This document shows positions 28,663-37,119 of a DNA stretch of 64,000 nucleotides, piece after piece. The DNA lies in contig NZ_FYEA01000010.1 in the NCBI RefSeq assembly GCF_900187605.1, positions 186,001-250,000 of the forward strand. Reading direction: 5' to 3'. Every line of letters starts with the position of its first letter. Position 1 is the first letter of the stretch. A program made the translations under genes and the position numbers. Origin of the DNA: Pseudomonas sp. Irchel 3H7 (lineage in GTDB: Bacteria; Pseudomonadota; Gammaproteobacteria; Pseudomonadales; Pseudomonadaceae). Below the pieces are notes generated by a model that did no database searches, was not told the DNA's origin, and was given only the letters and a program-made list of their open reading frames with translations.

Positions 28663-29832
28663 ATGAATTCCGATATTCCTCTTCAACTTCTGGGCGGCCT
28701 CACTGCACGCGAATTCCTGCGCGACTACTGGCAGAAAAAGCCACTGCTGATCCGTCAGGCGATTCCTGACTTCGAAAGCCCGATCGACGCCGACGAACTG
28801 GCCGGCCTGGCCCTGGAAGAAGAAGTCGAATCGCGCCTGGTGATTGAGCACGGCGAGCGCCCTTGGGAACTGCGTCGCGGCCCGTTCGCTGAAGACGAAT
28901 TCAGCAAATTGCCGGAAAAAGAGTGGACCTTGCTGGTGCAAGCGGTCGACCAATTCGTCCCGGAAGTCAGCGAGTTGCTGGAAAACTTCCGCTTCCTGCC
29001 GAGCTGGCGCGTCGATGACGTGATGATCAGCTTCGCCGCCCCGGGTGGCAGCGTTGGTCCGCACTTCGACAACTACGACGTGTTCCTGCTGCAAGGCCAC
29101 GGCAAGCGCAACTGGAAAATCGGCCAGATGTGCGACTCCGAGAGCCCGCTGCTGCAACACGCGGACCTGCGCATCCTCGCTGAATTCCACGAGACCGAAG
29201 AGTGGGTACTGGAACCGGGCGACATGCTCTACCTGCCGCCGCGCCTGGCTCACTGCGGTGTCGCGGTCGACAACTGCATGACCTACTCGGTCGGTTTCCG
29301 TGCGCCAAGCGCTTCCGAAGTGCTAACTCACTTCACCGACTTCCTCAGCCAGTTCCTGACAGACGAAGAGCGCTACACCGATGCCGACGCACAGCCAGCA
29401 GCCGATCCGCACCAGATTCAACACGACGCACTGGATCGCCTGAAAGCGCTGCTCGCCGAGCACATGAGCGACGAGCGCCTGCTGCTGACCTGGTTCGGCC
29501 AGTACATGACCGAGCCGCGTTATCCGGAGCTGGTGGCTGGCCCGGAAGAAATCGAAGAAGAAGACTTCCTCGCCGCCCTGCAGGATGGCGCCATCCTGAT
29601 CCGCAACCCGAGTGCGCGCCTGGCCTGGTCGGAGGTCGATGACGACCTGCTGCTGTTCGCCAGCGGCCAGAGCCGTTACCTGCCGGGCAAGCTGCGCGAA
29701 CTGCTGAAGCTGATCTGCGCCGCTGACGCCCTGCACACCGACAACCTCGGTGAGTGGCTGAACGACGAAGACGCCTGCGGCCTGCTGTGCCAACTGGTCA
29801 AGCAAGGGAGCCTGGGGTTCGCCGATGAATAA
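28663..29832 (+). CDS. roxA: Ribosomal protein uL16 arginine hydroxylase RoxA (YcfD)
   Basis: The 389-residue 2-oxoglutarate/Fe(II) dioxygenase of the JmjC-cupin class hydroxylates an arginine in ribosomal protein uL16. The iron triad is His134 and Asp136 (GPHFDNYDVF) and His197 (LPPRLAHCGV). The C-terminal winged-helix-like region (~260-389) matches YcfD in length. Its 3' end overlaps the following GNAT gene by 8 bp. The cofactor 2-oxoglutarate is the product of the two isocitrate dehydrogenases encoded nearby. Confidence 0.94.
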   Translation: MNSDIPLQLLGGLTAREFLRDYWQKKPLLIRQAIPDFESPIDADELAGLALEEEVESRLVIEHGERPWELRRGPFAEDEFSKLPEKEWTLLVQAVDQFVPEVSELLENFRFLPSWRVDDVMISFAAPGGSVGPHFDNYDVFLLQGHGKRNWKIGQMCDSESPLLQHADLRILAEFHETEEWVLEPGDMLYLPPRLAHCGVAVDNCMTYSVGFRAPSASEVLTHFTDFLSQFLTDEERYTDADAQPAADPHQIQHDALDRLKALLAEHMSDERLLLTWFGQYMTEPRYPELVAGPEEIEEEDFLAALQDGAILIRNPSARLAWSEVDDDLLLFASGQSRYLPGKLRELLKLICAADALHTDNLGEWLNDEDACGLLCQLVKQGSLGFADE

Positions 29833-30250
29833 GATTCGCGTACGTGTCGCAGACTGGCAGAAGGACATCGCCGAGATCCGGCGCATTCGTGAAACGGTGT
29901 TTATCGCCGAGCAATCGGTGCCACCTGAGCTGGAATGGGACGCGGACGACGCGACCGCCGTGCATTTTCTGGCGTTTGAAGGCGACTTTCCGATCGGCAC
30001 TGCGCGCCTACTGCCTGACGGGCACATCGGCCGGGTTTCGGTGCTGAAAGACTGGCGCGGGATGAAGGTCGGTGATGCGCTGATGCAAGCGGTGATCGCC
30101 GAAGCTGAAGAACGTGGGTTGAAGCAGCAGATGCTCAGTGCTCAGGTTCAAGCCACGGCGTTCTATGAGCGCTTGGGTTTCAGTCTGGTCAGCGAGGAAT
30201 TCCTCGAAGCCGGGATTCCGCATGTCGATATGGTTCGCCATTCGGCTTAA
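29825..30250 (+). CDS. GNAT family N-acetyltransferase
   Basis: The 141-residue protein has a complete GNAT fold. It contains IRRIRETVFIAEQSVPPELEWD near the N-terminus, a central FPIGTARLLPDGHIGRVSVL strand pair, the acetyl-CoA loop DWRGMKVGDALMQ and ATAFYERLGF at the end. The pattern resembles the ElaA/YjcF-like branch, but the substrate is unknown. It overlaps roxA by 8 bp (translation coupling), so it might modify a ribosome-related protein; that is an inference from context only. Confidence 0.88.
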   Translation: MNKIRVRVADWQKDIAEIRRIRETVFIAEQSVPPELEWDADDATAVHFLAFEGDFPIGTARLLPDGHIGRVSVLKDWRGMKVGDALMQAVIAEAEERGLKQQMLSAQVQATAFYERLGFSLVSEEFLEAGIPHVDMVRHSA

Positions 30251-30265
30251 GACCGCGGCGCGGCG

Positions 30266-30330
30266 ATCGCGAGCAGGCTCACTCCTACAATTGAAATGCG
30301 ATTCCCTGTAGGAGTGAGCCTGCTCGCGAT
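30266..30330. repeat. REPIN-like palindrome, family B, opposite arm order
   Basis: The 24-bp perfect inverted repeats at 30266-30289 and 30307-30330 (core GCGAGCAGGCTCACTCCTAC) are ordered tail-in, the reverse of the copies at 10081, 24700 and 53246, with only 17 bp between the arms. Confidence 0.9.
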
Positions 30331-30350
30331 GGCGCCCGCAAGAACACCAC

Positions 30351-30386
30351 AAAACGCCCCGACATCCGCCGATGCCGGGGCGTTTT
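30351..30386 (+). terminator. Intrinsic terminator after the roxA-GNAT unit
   Basis: The stem AAAACGCCCCG / CGGGGCGTTTT is an 11-bp perfect match around a ~14-nt loop. The flanking A and T runs would let it work on either strand. Confidence 0.85.
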
Positions 30387-30465
30387 GCTGTCTACGATTC
30401 AACTTGCCCCACCCAAGGCCGACAAACTGGCAATATCAAGCCTTTCGAAAGCGGAGATAACGGAC

Positions 30466-31227
30466 ATGTCCCTACGCACCCTGCTCACCACCCTGCTGCT
30501 CGGTTGCAGTTTTTCGGTGATGGCAGCCACAGAAATCGTGCCCCTCAATTACCGCACCAGCACCGACATGCTGCCGATGGCGCAAGACTTCCTCGGCAAG
30601 GACGGTCAGGTCAGCGCCTACGGCAACCAACTGATCATCAAGGCCGAGCCGGACAAGATTCAGGAACTCAAGGCACTGATCACACAGTTGGATACTGCGC
30701 CCAAACGCTTGCTGATCACCGTCGACACCAATGAAAACAATGGCCGTGGCGACGAAGGCTATTCGGTCAACGGCGCCCAGCCGAACCAGACCCGCATCAT
30801 CAGCCGCAGCACCACCAGCCGTGAAGGCGGCGTGCAACAGGTGCAAGCCACTGACGGCATGCCGGCGCTGATTCAAGTCGGCCAAAGCGTGCCGCTCACC
30901 AATGTTCAGAGCGATTCCTACGGCGGTTACAACAGCCAGACGCAATACCGCAACGTCACCCAGGGTTTCTACGTCACCGCCAGCGTCACCGGCGACATCG
31001 TTCACCTGGCGATCAGTACCAACCGTGACCGTATGAGCCAGGAACGTCCCGATGTAGTGAACGTGCAAAGCACCGACACAACTGTCAGCGGACGTCTCGG
31101 CGAATGGATCACCCTTGCCGGCGTCAATCGCCAGACCCAGGCCGACAAACAGGGCCTGACCCGCAGCTACTCGACTCAAGGCCGGGATGACATGACCTTG
31201 CGGGTGAAAGTCGACGCCTTGGACTAA
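30466..31227 (+). CDS. Periplasmic protein with a secretin N1-like (NolW) domain
   Basis: The 253-residue precursor has a signal peptide (residues 1-21, cleaved after SVMAA). A region (~22-90: EIVPLNYRTSTDMLPMAQ...LIIKAEPDKIQELKALITQLD) matches the short N1/NolW domain of type II/III secretins. The rest lacks the beta-barrel secretin domain. It contains a stretch like late secretin N-domain text (GVQQVQATDGMPALIQVGQSVPL) and ends in a beta-rich part. It is therefore a stand-alone secretin-like periplasmic protein, not a pore. No secretion genes are nearby and its role is unknown. Confidence 0.75.
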   Translation: MSLRTLLTTLLLGCSFSVMAATEIVPLNYRTSTDMLPMAQDFLGKDGQVSAYGNQLIIKAEPDKIQELKALITQLDTAPKRLLITVDTNENNGRGDEGYSVNGAQPNQTRIISRSTTSREGGVQQVQATDGMPALIQVGQSVPLTNVQSDSYGGYNSQTQYRNVTQGFYVTASVTGDIVHLAISTNRDRMSQERPDVVNVQSTDTTVSGRLGEWITLAGVNRQTQADKQGLTRSYSTQGRDDMTLRVKVDALD

Positions 31228-31700
31228 AGCACCGAAAACTGACTGATTAGTCGTATTAGACGAAAGATGTAGTGCTTTAAAAAAAGCACTACAAAACGTT
31301 TGACGGGGTAAAAAAGCGAAGGCATGATGGCCTCGCTCCCGCTAATCAGAGGCCCTGGCAAGGGCCTTCGAAGCGACGTTCGCACCTACCCCGCGAACCG
31401 CTTCGTGTCTGTACCGCCCACAAGGTGTGTTTGACGAGGTTGCCGACTGGAACGAAGTTGTCCCGAGGGACGGAAGCGTATTTAGGTAACCCGGCTTCAC
31501 ACTGTAGACCGTATAAAGGCCCACGACGCCCGAATGCGCCCGCAGTCCGCCACTACCTGCTCACTTCCCCTCGAGCCCATCGTTCATCCCGTCGCCTACC
31601 CCGCCGAATCTGACTTGACCACCTAAGCTTCTGGTCAGCGAGCGCAGGAATTTTCCACCGCAGAACAACTTTTCATAAAGACGCGACGAGGTTTATCTCC
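31228..31700. promoter_or_regulatory. Intergenic region upstream of aceA with two hairpins
   Basis: The 473 bp have no credible gene. Near-perfect hairpins are GTAGTGCTTT / AAAGCACTAC around 31269-31292 and GCGAAGGCATGATGGCCTCGC at 31317-31337, followed by GGCCCTGGCAAGGGCC near 31350. They may end the secretin-domain gene or belong to a small RNA or the aceA leader. No recognisable regulator site was identified. Confidence 0.35.
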
Positions 31701-33026
31701 ATGGCACTGACACGCGAACAGCAAATTGCAGCCCTCGAAAAAGACTGGGCTGAAAACCCGCGCTGGAAAGGCGTGACACGCACTTACTCCGCTGCTGACG
31801 TCGTCCGTCTGCGTGGCTCGGTTCAACCTGAGCACACCTTTGCAAAAATGGGCGCCGACAAGCTGTGGAACCTGGTCACCCAGGGTGCCAAGCCGTCCTT
31901 CCGTCCTGAGAAAGATTTCGTCAACTGCATGGGCGCCCTGACCGGCGGCCAGGCTGTTCAACAGGTTAAAGCCGGTATCCAGGCAATCTACCTGTCGGGC
32001 TGGCAAGTGGCTGCGGACAACAACTCCGCAGAATCCATGTACCCGGACCAGTCGCTGTACCCGGTGGATTCGGTTCCAACCGTGGTCAAGCGCATCAACA
32101 ACTCGTTCCGTCGTGCTGACCAGATCCAGTGGAAAGCCGGCAAGAACCCGGGCGACGATGGCTACATCGACTACTTCGCACCGATCGTGGCTGACGCTGA
32201 AGCCGGTTTCGGCGGCGTGCTGAACGCCTACGAGCTGATGAAGAGCATGATCGAAGCAGGCGCCGCCGGCGTTCACTTCGAAGACCAACTGGCTTCCGTG
32301 AAGAAGTGTGGTCACATGGGCGGCAAAGTACTGGTTCCGACTCAGGAAGCCGTACAGAAGCTGACCGCTGCGCGTCTGGCTGCTGACGTTGCCGGCACCC
32401 CGACCATCATCCTGGCCCGTACCGACGCCAACGCTGCTGACCTGCTGACCTCCGATTGCGACCCGTACGACCAGCCGTTCGTGACTGGCGAGCGCACTCA
32501 GGAAGGTTTCTACAAGGTCCGTGCCGGCCTCGATCAAGCCATCGCTCGTGGCCTGGCTTACGCTCCATACGCCGACCTGATCTGGTGCGAAACCGCCAAG
32601 CCGGATCTGGACGAGGCTCGTCGCTTCGCCGAAGCGATCAAAAAGGAATACCCGGACCAACTGCTGTCGTACAACTGCTCGCCTTCCTTCAACTGGAAGA
32701 AAAACCTGGACGACGCGACCATCGCCAAGTTCCAGCGCGAATTGTCCGCCATGGGTTACAAGCACCAGTTCATCACCCTGGCCGGCATTCACAACATGTG
32801 GCACAGCATGTTCAACCTGGCGCACGACTACGCCCGCAACGACATGACTGCCTACGTGAAACTGCAAGAGCAGGAGTTCGCTGACGCCGCCAAGGGTTAC
32901 ACCTTCGTGGCTCACCAGCAGGAAGTGGGCACCGGCTACTTCGACGACATGACCACTGTGATCCAGGGTGGCTCGTCCTCGGTAACCGCACTGACCGGTT
33001 CGACTGAAGAAGAACAGTTCCACTGA
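31701..33026 (+). CDS. aceA: Isocitrate lyase
   Basis: The 441-residue glyoxylate-shunt enzyme splits isocitrate into glyoxylate and succinate. The catalytic signature KKCGHMGGK is at 201-209 with Cys203. The substrate segments SGWQVAADNN and WCETAKPDLDEARRFAEAI are present. It is monocistronic, with a strong terminator. Malate synthase and aceK are not in the window. Together with icd and idh it places all three isocitrate-consuming enzymes within 12.5 kb. Confidence 0.97.
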   Translation: MALTREQQIAALEKDWAENPRWKGVTRTYSAADVVRLRGSVQPEHTFAKMGADKLWNLVTQGAKPSFRPEKDFVNCMGALTGGQAVQQVKAGIQAIYLSGWQVAADNNSAESMYPDQSLYPVDSVPTVVKRINNSFRRADQIQWKAGKNPGDDGYIDYFAPIVADAEAGFGGVLNAYELMKSMIEAGAAGVHFEDQLASVKKCGHMGGKVLVPTQEAVQKLTAARLAADVAGTPTIILARTDANAADLLTSDCDPYDQPFVTGERTQEGFYKVRAGLDQAIARGLAYAPYADLIWCETAKPDLDEARRFAEAIKKEYPDQLLSYNCSPSFNWKKNLDDATIAKFQRELSAMGYKHQFITLAGIHNMWHSMFNLAHDYARNDMTAYVKLQEQEFADAAKGYTFVAHQQEVGTGYFDDMTTVIQGGSSSVTALTGSTEEEQFH

Positions 33027-33093
33027 TTCGGCTTCGCTGAGCAAACGGCCTTTGCGGATCGTATAGAAAGCTAACCGCAGAGCCGCAAAACTG

Positions 33094-33123
33094 ACGCCCC
33101 GACTGGTTCGGGGCGTTTTTTTT
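33094..33123 (+). terminator. Intrinsic terminator of aceA
   Basis: The stem ACGCCCCGA / TTCGGGGCGT is followed by eight T residues. Confidence 0.92.
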
Positions 33124-33146
33124 GCCCCCGGAAAACACACCCTCCA

Positions 33147-33240
33147 CTGTAGGAGCTGCCGAAGGCTGCGATCTTTTGACTTTGTTTTTTCAGAATCAAA
33201 AGCAGGATCAAAAGATCGCAGCCTTCGGCAACTCCTACAG
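33147..33240. repeat. REPIN-like palindrome, family A
   Basis: The arms CTGTAGGAGCTGCCGAAGGC and the inverse ending 33240 lie around an AT-rich centre (TTTTGACTTTGTTTTTTCAG). It lies between the aceA terminator and the nuo promoter region. Confidence 0.9.
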
Positions 33241-33661
33241 GGATCGGCGTCGTTCGGCCAAAACATTGATCCAGCGCGGTACATCCGTCAGAAAAATCCG
33301 CTAAAACGGGCGCCGTCGCTACTTGCAGTAACGTGCAAGTAAGACAACTTCCCAACTGACATCCCGTTAAACAGTTACAAAACCCCTGCAAACGATATCA
33401 ATTATCATTTAGCCGCAACTATGTTCGTTACATTCCCTACAAAACATTATTTGCATAAACCCGCCTAATGCCCGCAACGCATGGGCTGCAGGGCATTGGA
33501 GATGCGCCATGTCCTTATTCCAATAAATAATTTCGCTATAGGAATTTTACTTGCAGGGTGTTTAGCCATAAAATCAGCGCGATTGATTGCTGCGACATAT
33601 CGTCACTGCCTATTTCTTTATCAAGCTCAGAGACCTTTGCTCTCTGTTAAGGATTACCAGC
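33241..33661. promoter_or_regulatory. Upstream region of the nuo operon
   Basis: The 421 bp have no credible gene. The stretch from about 33380 to 33620 is clearly AT-richer than the surroundings (ATTATCATTTAGCC, CCAATAAATAATTTCGC) and probably holds the nuo promoter(s) and leader. I could not identify a convincing -35/-10 pair or a named operator. Confidence 0.4.
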
Positions 33662-34075
33662 ATGCCCGAAGCGACAGGACTCATGGCCCACAACTGGGGC
33701 TTTGCCATTTTCCTTCTGGGTGTCGTCGGCCTGTGTGCCTTCATGCTTGGCGTCTCCAGCCTCCTTGGGTCAAAAGCCTGGGGTCGCAGCAAAAACGAAC
33801 CGTTCGAGTCCGGCATGCTACCTACCGGTGGCGCCCGCTTGCGGCTCTCAGCCAAATTCTATCTGGTCGCGATGCTCTTCGTGATCTTCGATATCGAAGC
33901 CCTCTTTCTCTTTGCATGGTCTGTGTCCGTCCGCGAAAGCGGCTGGACCGGATTCGTCGAAGCTCTCGTTTTCATAGCAATTCTGTTGGCAGGTCTTGTC
34001 TACCTGTTCCGAGTGGGCGCCCTTGACTGGGCTCCGGAAGCTCGTCGCAAGCGGCAGGCGAAGCTGAAACAATGA
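33662..34075 (+). CDS. nuoA: NADH-quinone oxidoreductase subunit A
   Basis: The 137-residue membrane subunit (ND3 homologue) of complex I has three hydrophobic segments. The conserved loop between helices 1 and 2 (NEPFESGMLPTGGARLRL) and the acidic helix 2 motif FVIFDIEALFLF mark the family. It is the first gene of the 13-gene nuo operon. ATG 33662 is chosen because it follows GGATTACCAG and gives the expected N-terminus. Confidence 0.96.
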   Translation: MPEATGLMAHNWGFAIFLLGVVGLCAFMLGVSSLLGSKAWGRSKNEPFESGMLPTGGARLRLSAKFYLVAMLFVIFDIEALFLFAWSVSVRESGWTGFVEALVFIAILLAGLVYLFRVGALDWAPEARRKRQAKLKQ

Positions 34076-34085
34076 GGCTTTGGCA

Positions 34086-34760
34086 ATGCAATACAATCTC
34101 ACCAGGATCGACCCCGATGCTCCTAACGAGCAATATCCGATTGGCGAACGGGAAACCGTTTCCGATCCGTTAGAAGATCAAGTCCACAAAAACATTTTCA
34201 TGGGCAAGCTGGAAGACGTGCTGAGTGGCGCGGTCAACTGGGGACGTAAGAACTCCCTGTGGCCGTACAACTTCGGCTTGTCGTGCTGCTACGTGGAAAT
34301 GACCACCGCCTTCACGGCGCCCCACGACATCGCGCGCTTTGGCGCCGAAGTGATCCGGGCATCGCCGCGTCAGGCCGACTTCATGGTTATCGCCGGTACC
34401 TGCTTCATCAAGATGGCGCCGATCATCCAGCGTCTCTACGAGCAGATGCTCGAGCCGAAATGGGTTATCTCCATGGGTTCGTGCGCTAACTCCGGTGGCA
34501 TGTACGACATCTACTCTGTGGTTCAAGGGGTGGACAAGTTCCTGCCCGTGGACGTCTACGTACCTGGCTGCCCTCCTCGTCCGGAAGCATTTCTGCAAGG
34601 CTTGATGCTGTTGCAGGAATCGATCGGCAAGGAGCGTCGTCCGCTTTCCTGGGTCGTTGGCGATCAAGGCGTTTATCGCGCCGACATGCCTTCGCAAAAA
34701 GAAGAGCGCCGCGAACAGCGAATCGCAGTCACCAACCTGCGCAGCCCTGACGAAGTCTGA
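34086..34760 (+). CDS. nuoB: NADH-quinone oxidoreductase subunit B
   Basis: The 224-residue peripheral-arm subunit carries the terminal cluster N2 that reduces quinone. Cluster ligands are visible: the tandem Cys67-Cys68 (LSCCYVEMTTA), Cys133 (GSCANSGGMY) and Cys162 (PGCPPRPEA). ATG 34086 lies 10 bp after nuoA; an in-frame TTG two codons earlier is less likely. The operon continues with nuoCD. Confidence 0.97.
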   Translation: MQYNLTRIDPDAPNEQYPIGERETVSDPLEDQVHKNIFMGKLEDVLSGAVNWGRKNSLWPYNFGLSCCYVEMTTAFTAPHDIARFGAEVIRASPRQADFMVIAGTCFIKMAPIIQRLYEQMLEPKWVISMGSCANSGGMYDIYSVVQGVDKFLPVDVYVPGCPPRPEAFLQGLMLLQESIGKERRPLSWVVGDQGVYRADMPSQKEERREQRIAVTNLRSPDEV

Positions 34761-34834
34761 TCCAGATCTGTTCTTACAAAAGAAACGAGAAGCTGGCTTC
34801 ATTCTTTACGTTGACCGAAAGCGAAAAAATAACC

Positions 34835-36619
34835 ATGACTACAGGCAGTGCTCTGTACATCCCGCCTTATAAGGCAGACGACCAGGATGTGGTCGTTGAA
34901 TTGAACAACCGTTTTGGCGCCGAAGCGTTCACCGCTCAGTCGACCCGTACCGGCATGCCGGTACTGTGGGTCGCGCGCGCCAGGCTCGTTGAAGTCCTGA
35001 CTTTCCTGCGCAACCTGCCCAAGCCGTACGTCATGCTCTATGACCTGCACGGCGTGGACGAGCGTCTGCGCACCAAGCGTCAAGGGCTGCCGAGTGACGC
35101 TGAGTTCACCGTGTTCTATCACCTCATGTCGCTGGAGCGTAATAGTGACGTGATGATCAAGGTCGCCTTGTCCGAGAACGACCTCAGCTTGCCGACCGTC
35201 ACCAGCATCTGGCCGAACGCCAACTGGTACGAGCGTGAAGTCTGGGACATGTTCGGTATCGACTTCAAAGGTCACCCGCACCTGTCGCGCATCATGATGC
35301 CGCCGACCTGGGAAGGTCACCCGCTGCGCAAGGACTTCCCTGCGCGCGCCACCGAATTCGATCCGTACAGCCTCAACCTCGCCAAGCAACAGCTTGAGGA
35401 AGAAGCCGCGCGTTTCCGTCCGGAAGACTGGGGCATGAAGCGCTCCGGCCCGAACGAGGACTACATGTTCCTCAACCTCGGCCCGAACCACCCTTCGGCG
35501 CACGGTGCGTTCCGCATCATCCTGCAACTGGACGGTGAAGAGATCGTCGACTGCGTGCCGGACATCGGTTACCACCACCGTGGTGCCGAGAAGATGGCCG
35601 AGCGTCAGTCGTGGCACAGTTTCATCCCGTACACCGACCGTATCGACTACCTCGGCGGCGTGATGAACAACCTGCCGTACGTGCTCTCGGTCGAGAAGCT
35701 GGCCGGCATCAAGGTGCCTGAGAAGGTCGACGTCATCCGCATCATGATGGCCGAGTTCTTCCGGATCACCAGCCACCTGCTGTTCCTCGGGACTTACATC
35801 CAGGACGTCGGCGCCATGACCCCGGTGTTCTTCACCTTCACCGACCGCCAGAAGGCGTACACGGTGATTGAAGCCATTACCGGTTTCCGTCTGCACCCGG
35901 CCTGGTACCGCATCGGTGGTGTTGCCCACGACCTGCCGCGCGGCTGGGAAAAACTGGTGAAAGACTTCGTTGAATGGCTGCCAAAACGCCTCGACGAATA
36001 CACCAAGGCTGCCCTGCAGAACAGCATCCTCAAGGGTCGTACCATCGGCGTCGCCCAGTACAACACCAAAGAAGCCCTGGAATGGGGTGTCACCGGTGCT
36101 GGCCTGCGTTCGACCGGTTGCGATTTCGACCTGCGTAAGGCGCGTCCGTACTCCGGCTACGAGAACTTCGAGTTCGAAGTACCGCTGGCTGCCAACGGCG
36201 ATGCCTACGACCGCTGCATGGTTCGCGTCGAAGAAATGCGCCAGAGCATCAAGATCATCGACCAGTGCATGCGCAACATGCCGGAAGGCCCGTACAAGGC
36301 GGATCACCCGCTGACCACGCCGCCGCCGAAAGAGCGCACGCTGCAGCACATCGAAACCTTGATCACGCACTTCCTGCAAGTTTCGTGGGGCCCGGTGATG
36401 CCGGCCAACGAATCCTTCCAGATGATCGAAGCGACCAAGGGCATCAACAGTTATTACCTGACGAGCGACGGCGGCACCATGAGCTACCGTACCCGGATCC
36501 GCACTCCAAGCTTCCCGCATCTGCAACAGATCCCTTCGGTGATCAAAGGCAGCATGGTCGCGGACATGATTGCGTACCTGGGTAGTATCGATTTCGTTAT
36601 GGCCGACGTGGACCGCTAA
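34835..36619 (+). CDS. nuoCD: NADH-quinone oxidoreductase subunit C/D (fused)
   Basis: The 594-residue fusion has NuoC (30-kDa subunit, residues ~1-190, with WPNANWYEREVWDMFGIDF) and NuoD (49-kDa subunit, ~215-594, with LGPNHPSAHGAFR and IGYHHRGAEKMAE that line the quinone site). The fusion is the rule in enterobacteria and pseudomonads, whereas many bacteria keep two genes. It belongs to the quinone module at the junction of the arms. The upstream gap to nuoB is 74 bp. ATG 34835 gives MTTGSALYIPPY. Confidence 0.97.
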   Translation: MTTGSALYIPPYKADDQDVVVELNNRFGAEAFTAQSTRTGMPVLWVARARLVEVLTFLRNLPKPYVMLYDLHGVDERLRTKRQGLPSDAEFTVFYHLMSLERNSDVMIKVALSENDLSLPTVTSIWPNANWYEREVWDMFGIDFKGHPHLSRIMMPPTWEGHPLRKDFPARATEFDPYSLNLAKQQLEEEAARFRPEDWGMKRSGPNEDYMFLNLGPNHPSAHGAFRIILQLDGEEIVDCVPDIGYHHRGAEKMAERQSWHSFIPYTDRIDYLGGVMNNLPYVLSVEKLAGIKVPEKVDVIRIMMAEFFRITSHLLFLGTYIQDVGAMTPVFFTFTDRQKAYTVIEAITGFRLHPAWYRIGGVAHDLPRGWEKLVKDFVEWLPKRLDEYTKAALQNSILKGRTIGVAQYNTKEALEWGVTGAGLRSTGCDFDLRKARPYSGYENFEFEVPLAANGDAYDRCMVRVEEMRQSIKIIDQCMRNMPEGPYKADHPLTTPPPKERTLQHIETLITHFLQVSWGPVMPANESFQMIEATKGINSYYLTSDGGTMSYRTRIRTPSFPHLQQIPSVIKGSMVADMIAYLGSIDFVMADVDR

Positions 36620-36621
36620 GC

Positions 36622-37119
36622 ATGAACAGCACGCTTATCCAGACAGACCGTTTCACCCTCAGTGAAACCGAGCGCTCGGCCATCGAGCACGAGCTGCATC
36701 ACTACGAAGACCCGCGCGCGGCGTCGATCGAAGCCCTGAAGATCGTTCAGAAAGAACGCGGCTGGGTGCCGGATGGCGCCTTGTACGCGATCGGCGAGAT
36801 CCTCGGCATCCCGGCCAGCGACGTCGAAGGTGTGGCGACGTTCTATAGCCAGATTTTCCGTCAGCCGGTTGGCCGTCACATCATTCGCGTCTGCGACAGC
36901 ATGGTCTGCTACATCGGCGGCCACGAGTCGGTGGTCAGCGAAATCCAGAACAATCTGGGCATCGGCCTGGGTCAAACCACCACCGACGGTCGTTTCACCC
37001 TGCTGCCGGTCTGCTGCCTCGGCAACTGCGACAAGGCACCGGCGCTGATGATCGACGACGACACCTTTGGTGATGTGCAGCCTGCTGGCGTCGCCAAACT
37101 GCTCGAGGGCTACGTATGA
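36622..37119 (+). CDS. nuoE: NADH-quinone oxidoreductase subunit E
   Basis: The 165-residue N-module subunit binds the [2Fe-2S] cluster N1a through Cys91 and Cys96 (CDSMVC) and Cys132 and Cys136 (CLGNC). It starts 2 bp after the nuoCD stop and overlaps nuoF by ATGA, so translation is coupled. Confidence 0.97.
   Translation: MNSTLIQTDRFTLSETERSAIEHELHHYEDPRAASIEALKIVQKERGWVPDGALYAIGEILGIPASDVEGVATFYSQIFRQPVGRHIIRVCDSMVCYIGGHESVVSEIQNNLGIGLGQTTTDGRFTLLPVCCLGNCDKAPALMIDDDTFGDVQPAGVAKLLEGYV

Noticed and set aside
31425..31613. 62-codon frame upstream of aceA
   Set aside because: No ribosome site, composition unlike a protein, and the region is better explained as hairpin-rich leader DNA.
33481..34026. 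181-codon open frame overlapping nuoA in another frame
   Set aside because: It covers the start of nuoA, whose protein is a clear family match; the alternative translation is arginine-rich shadow sequence.
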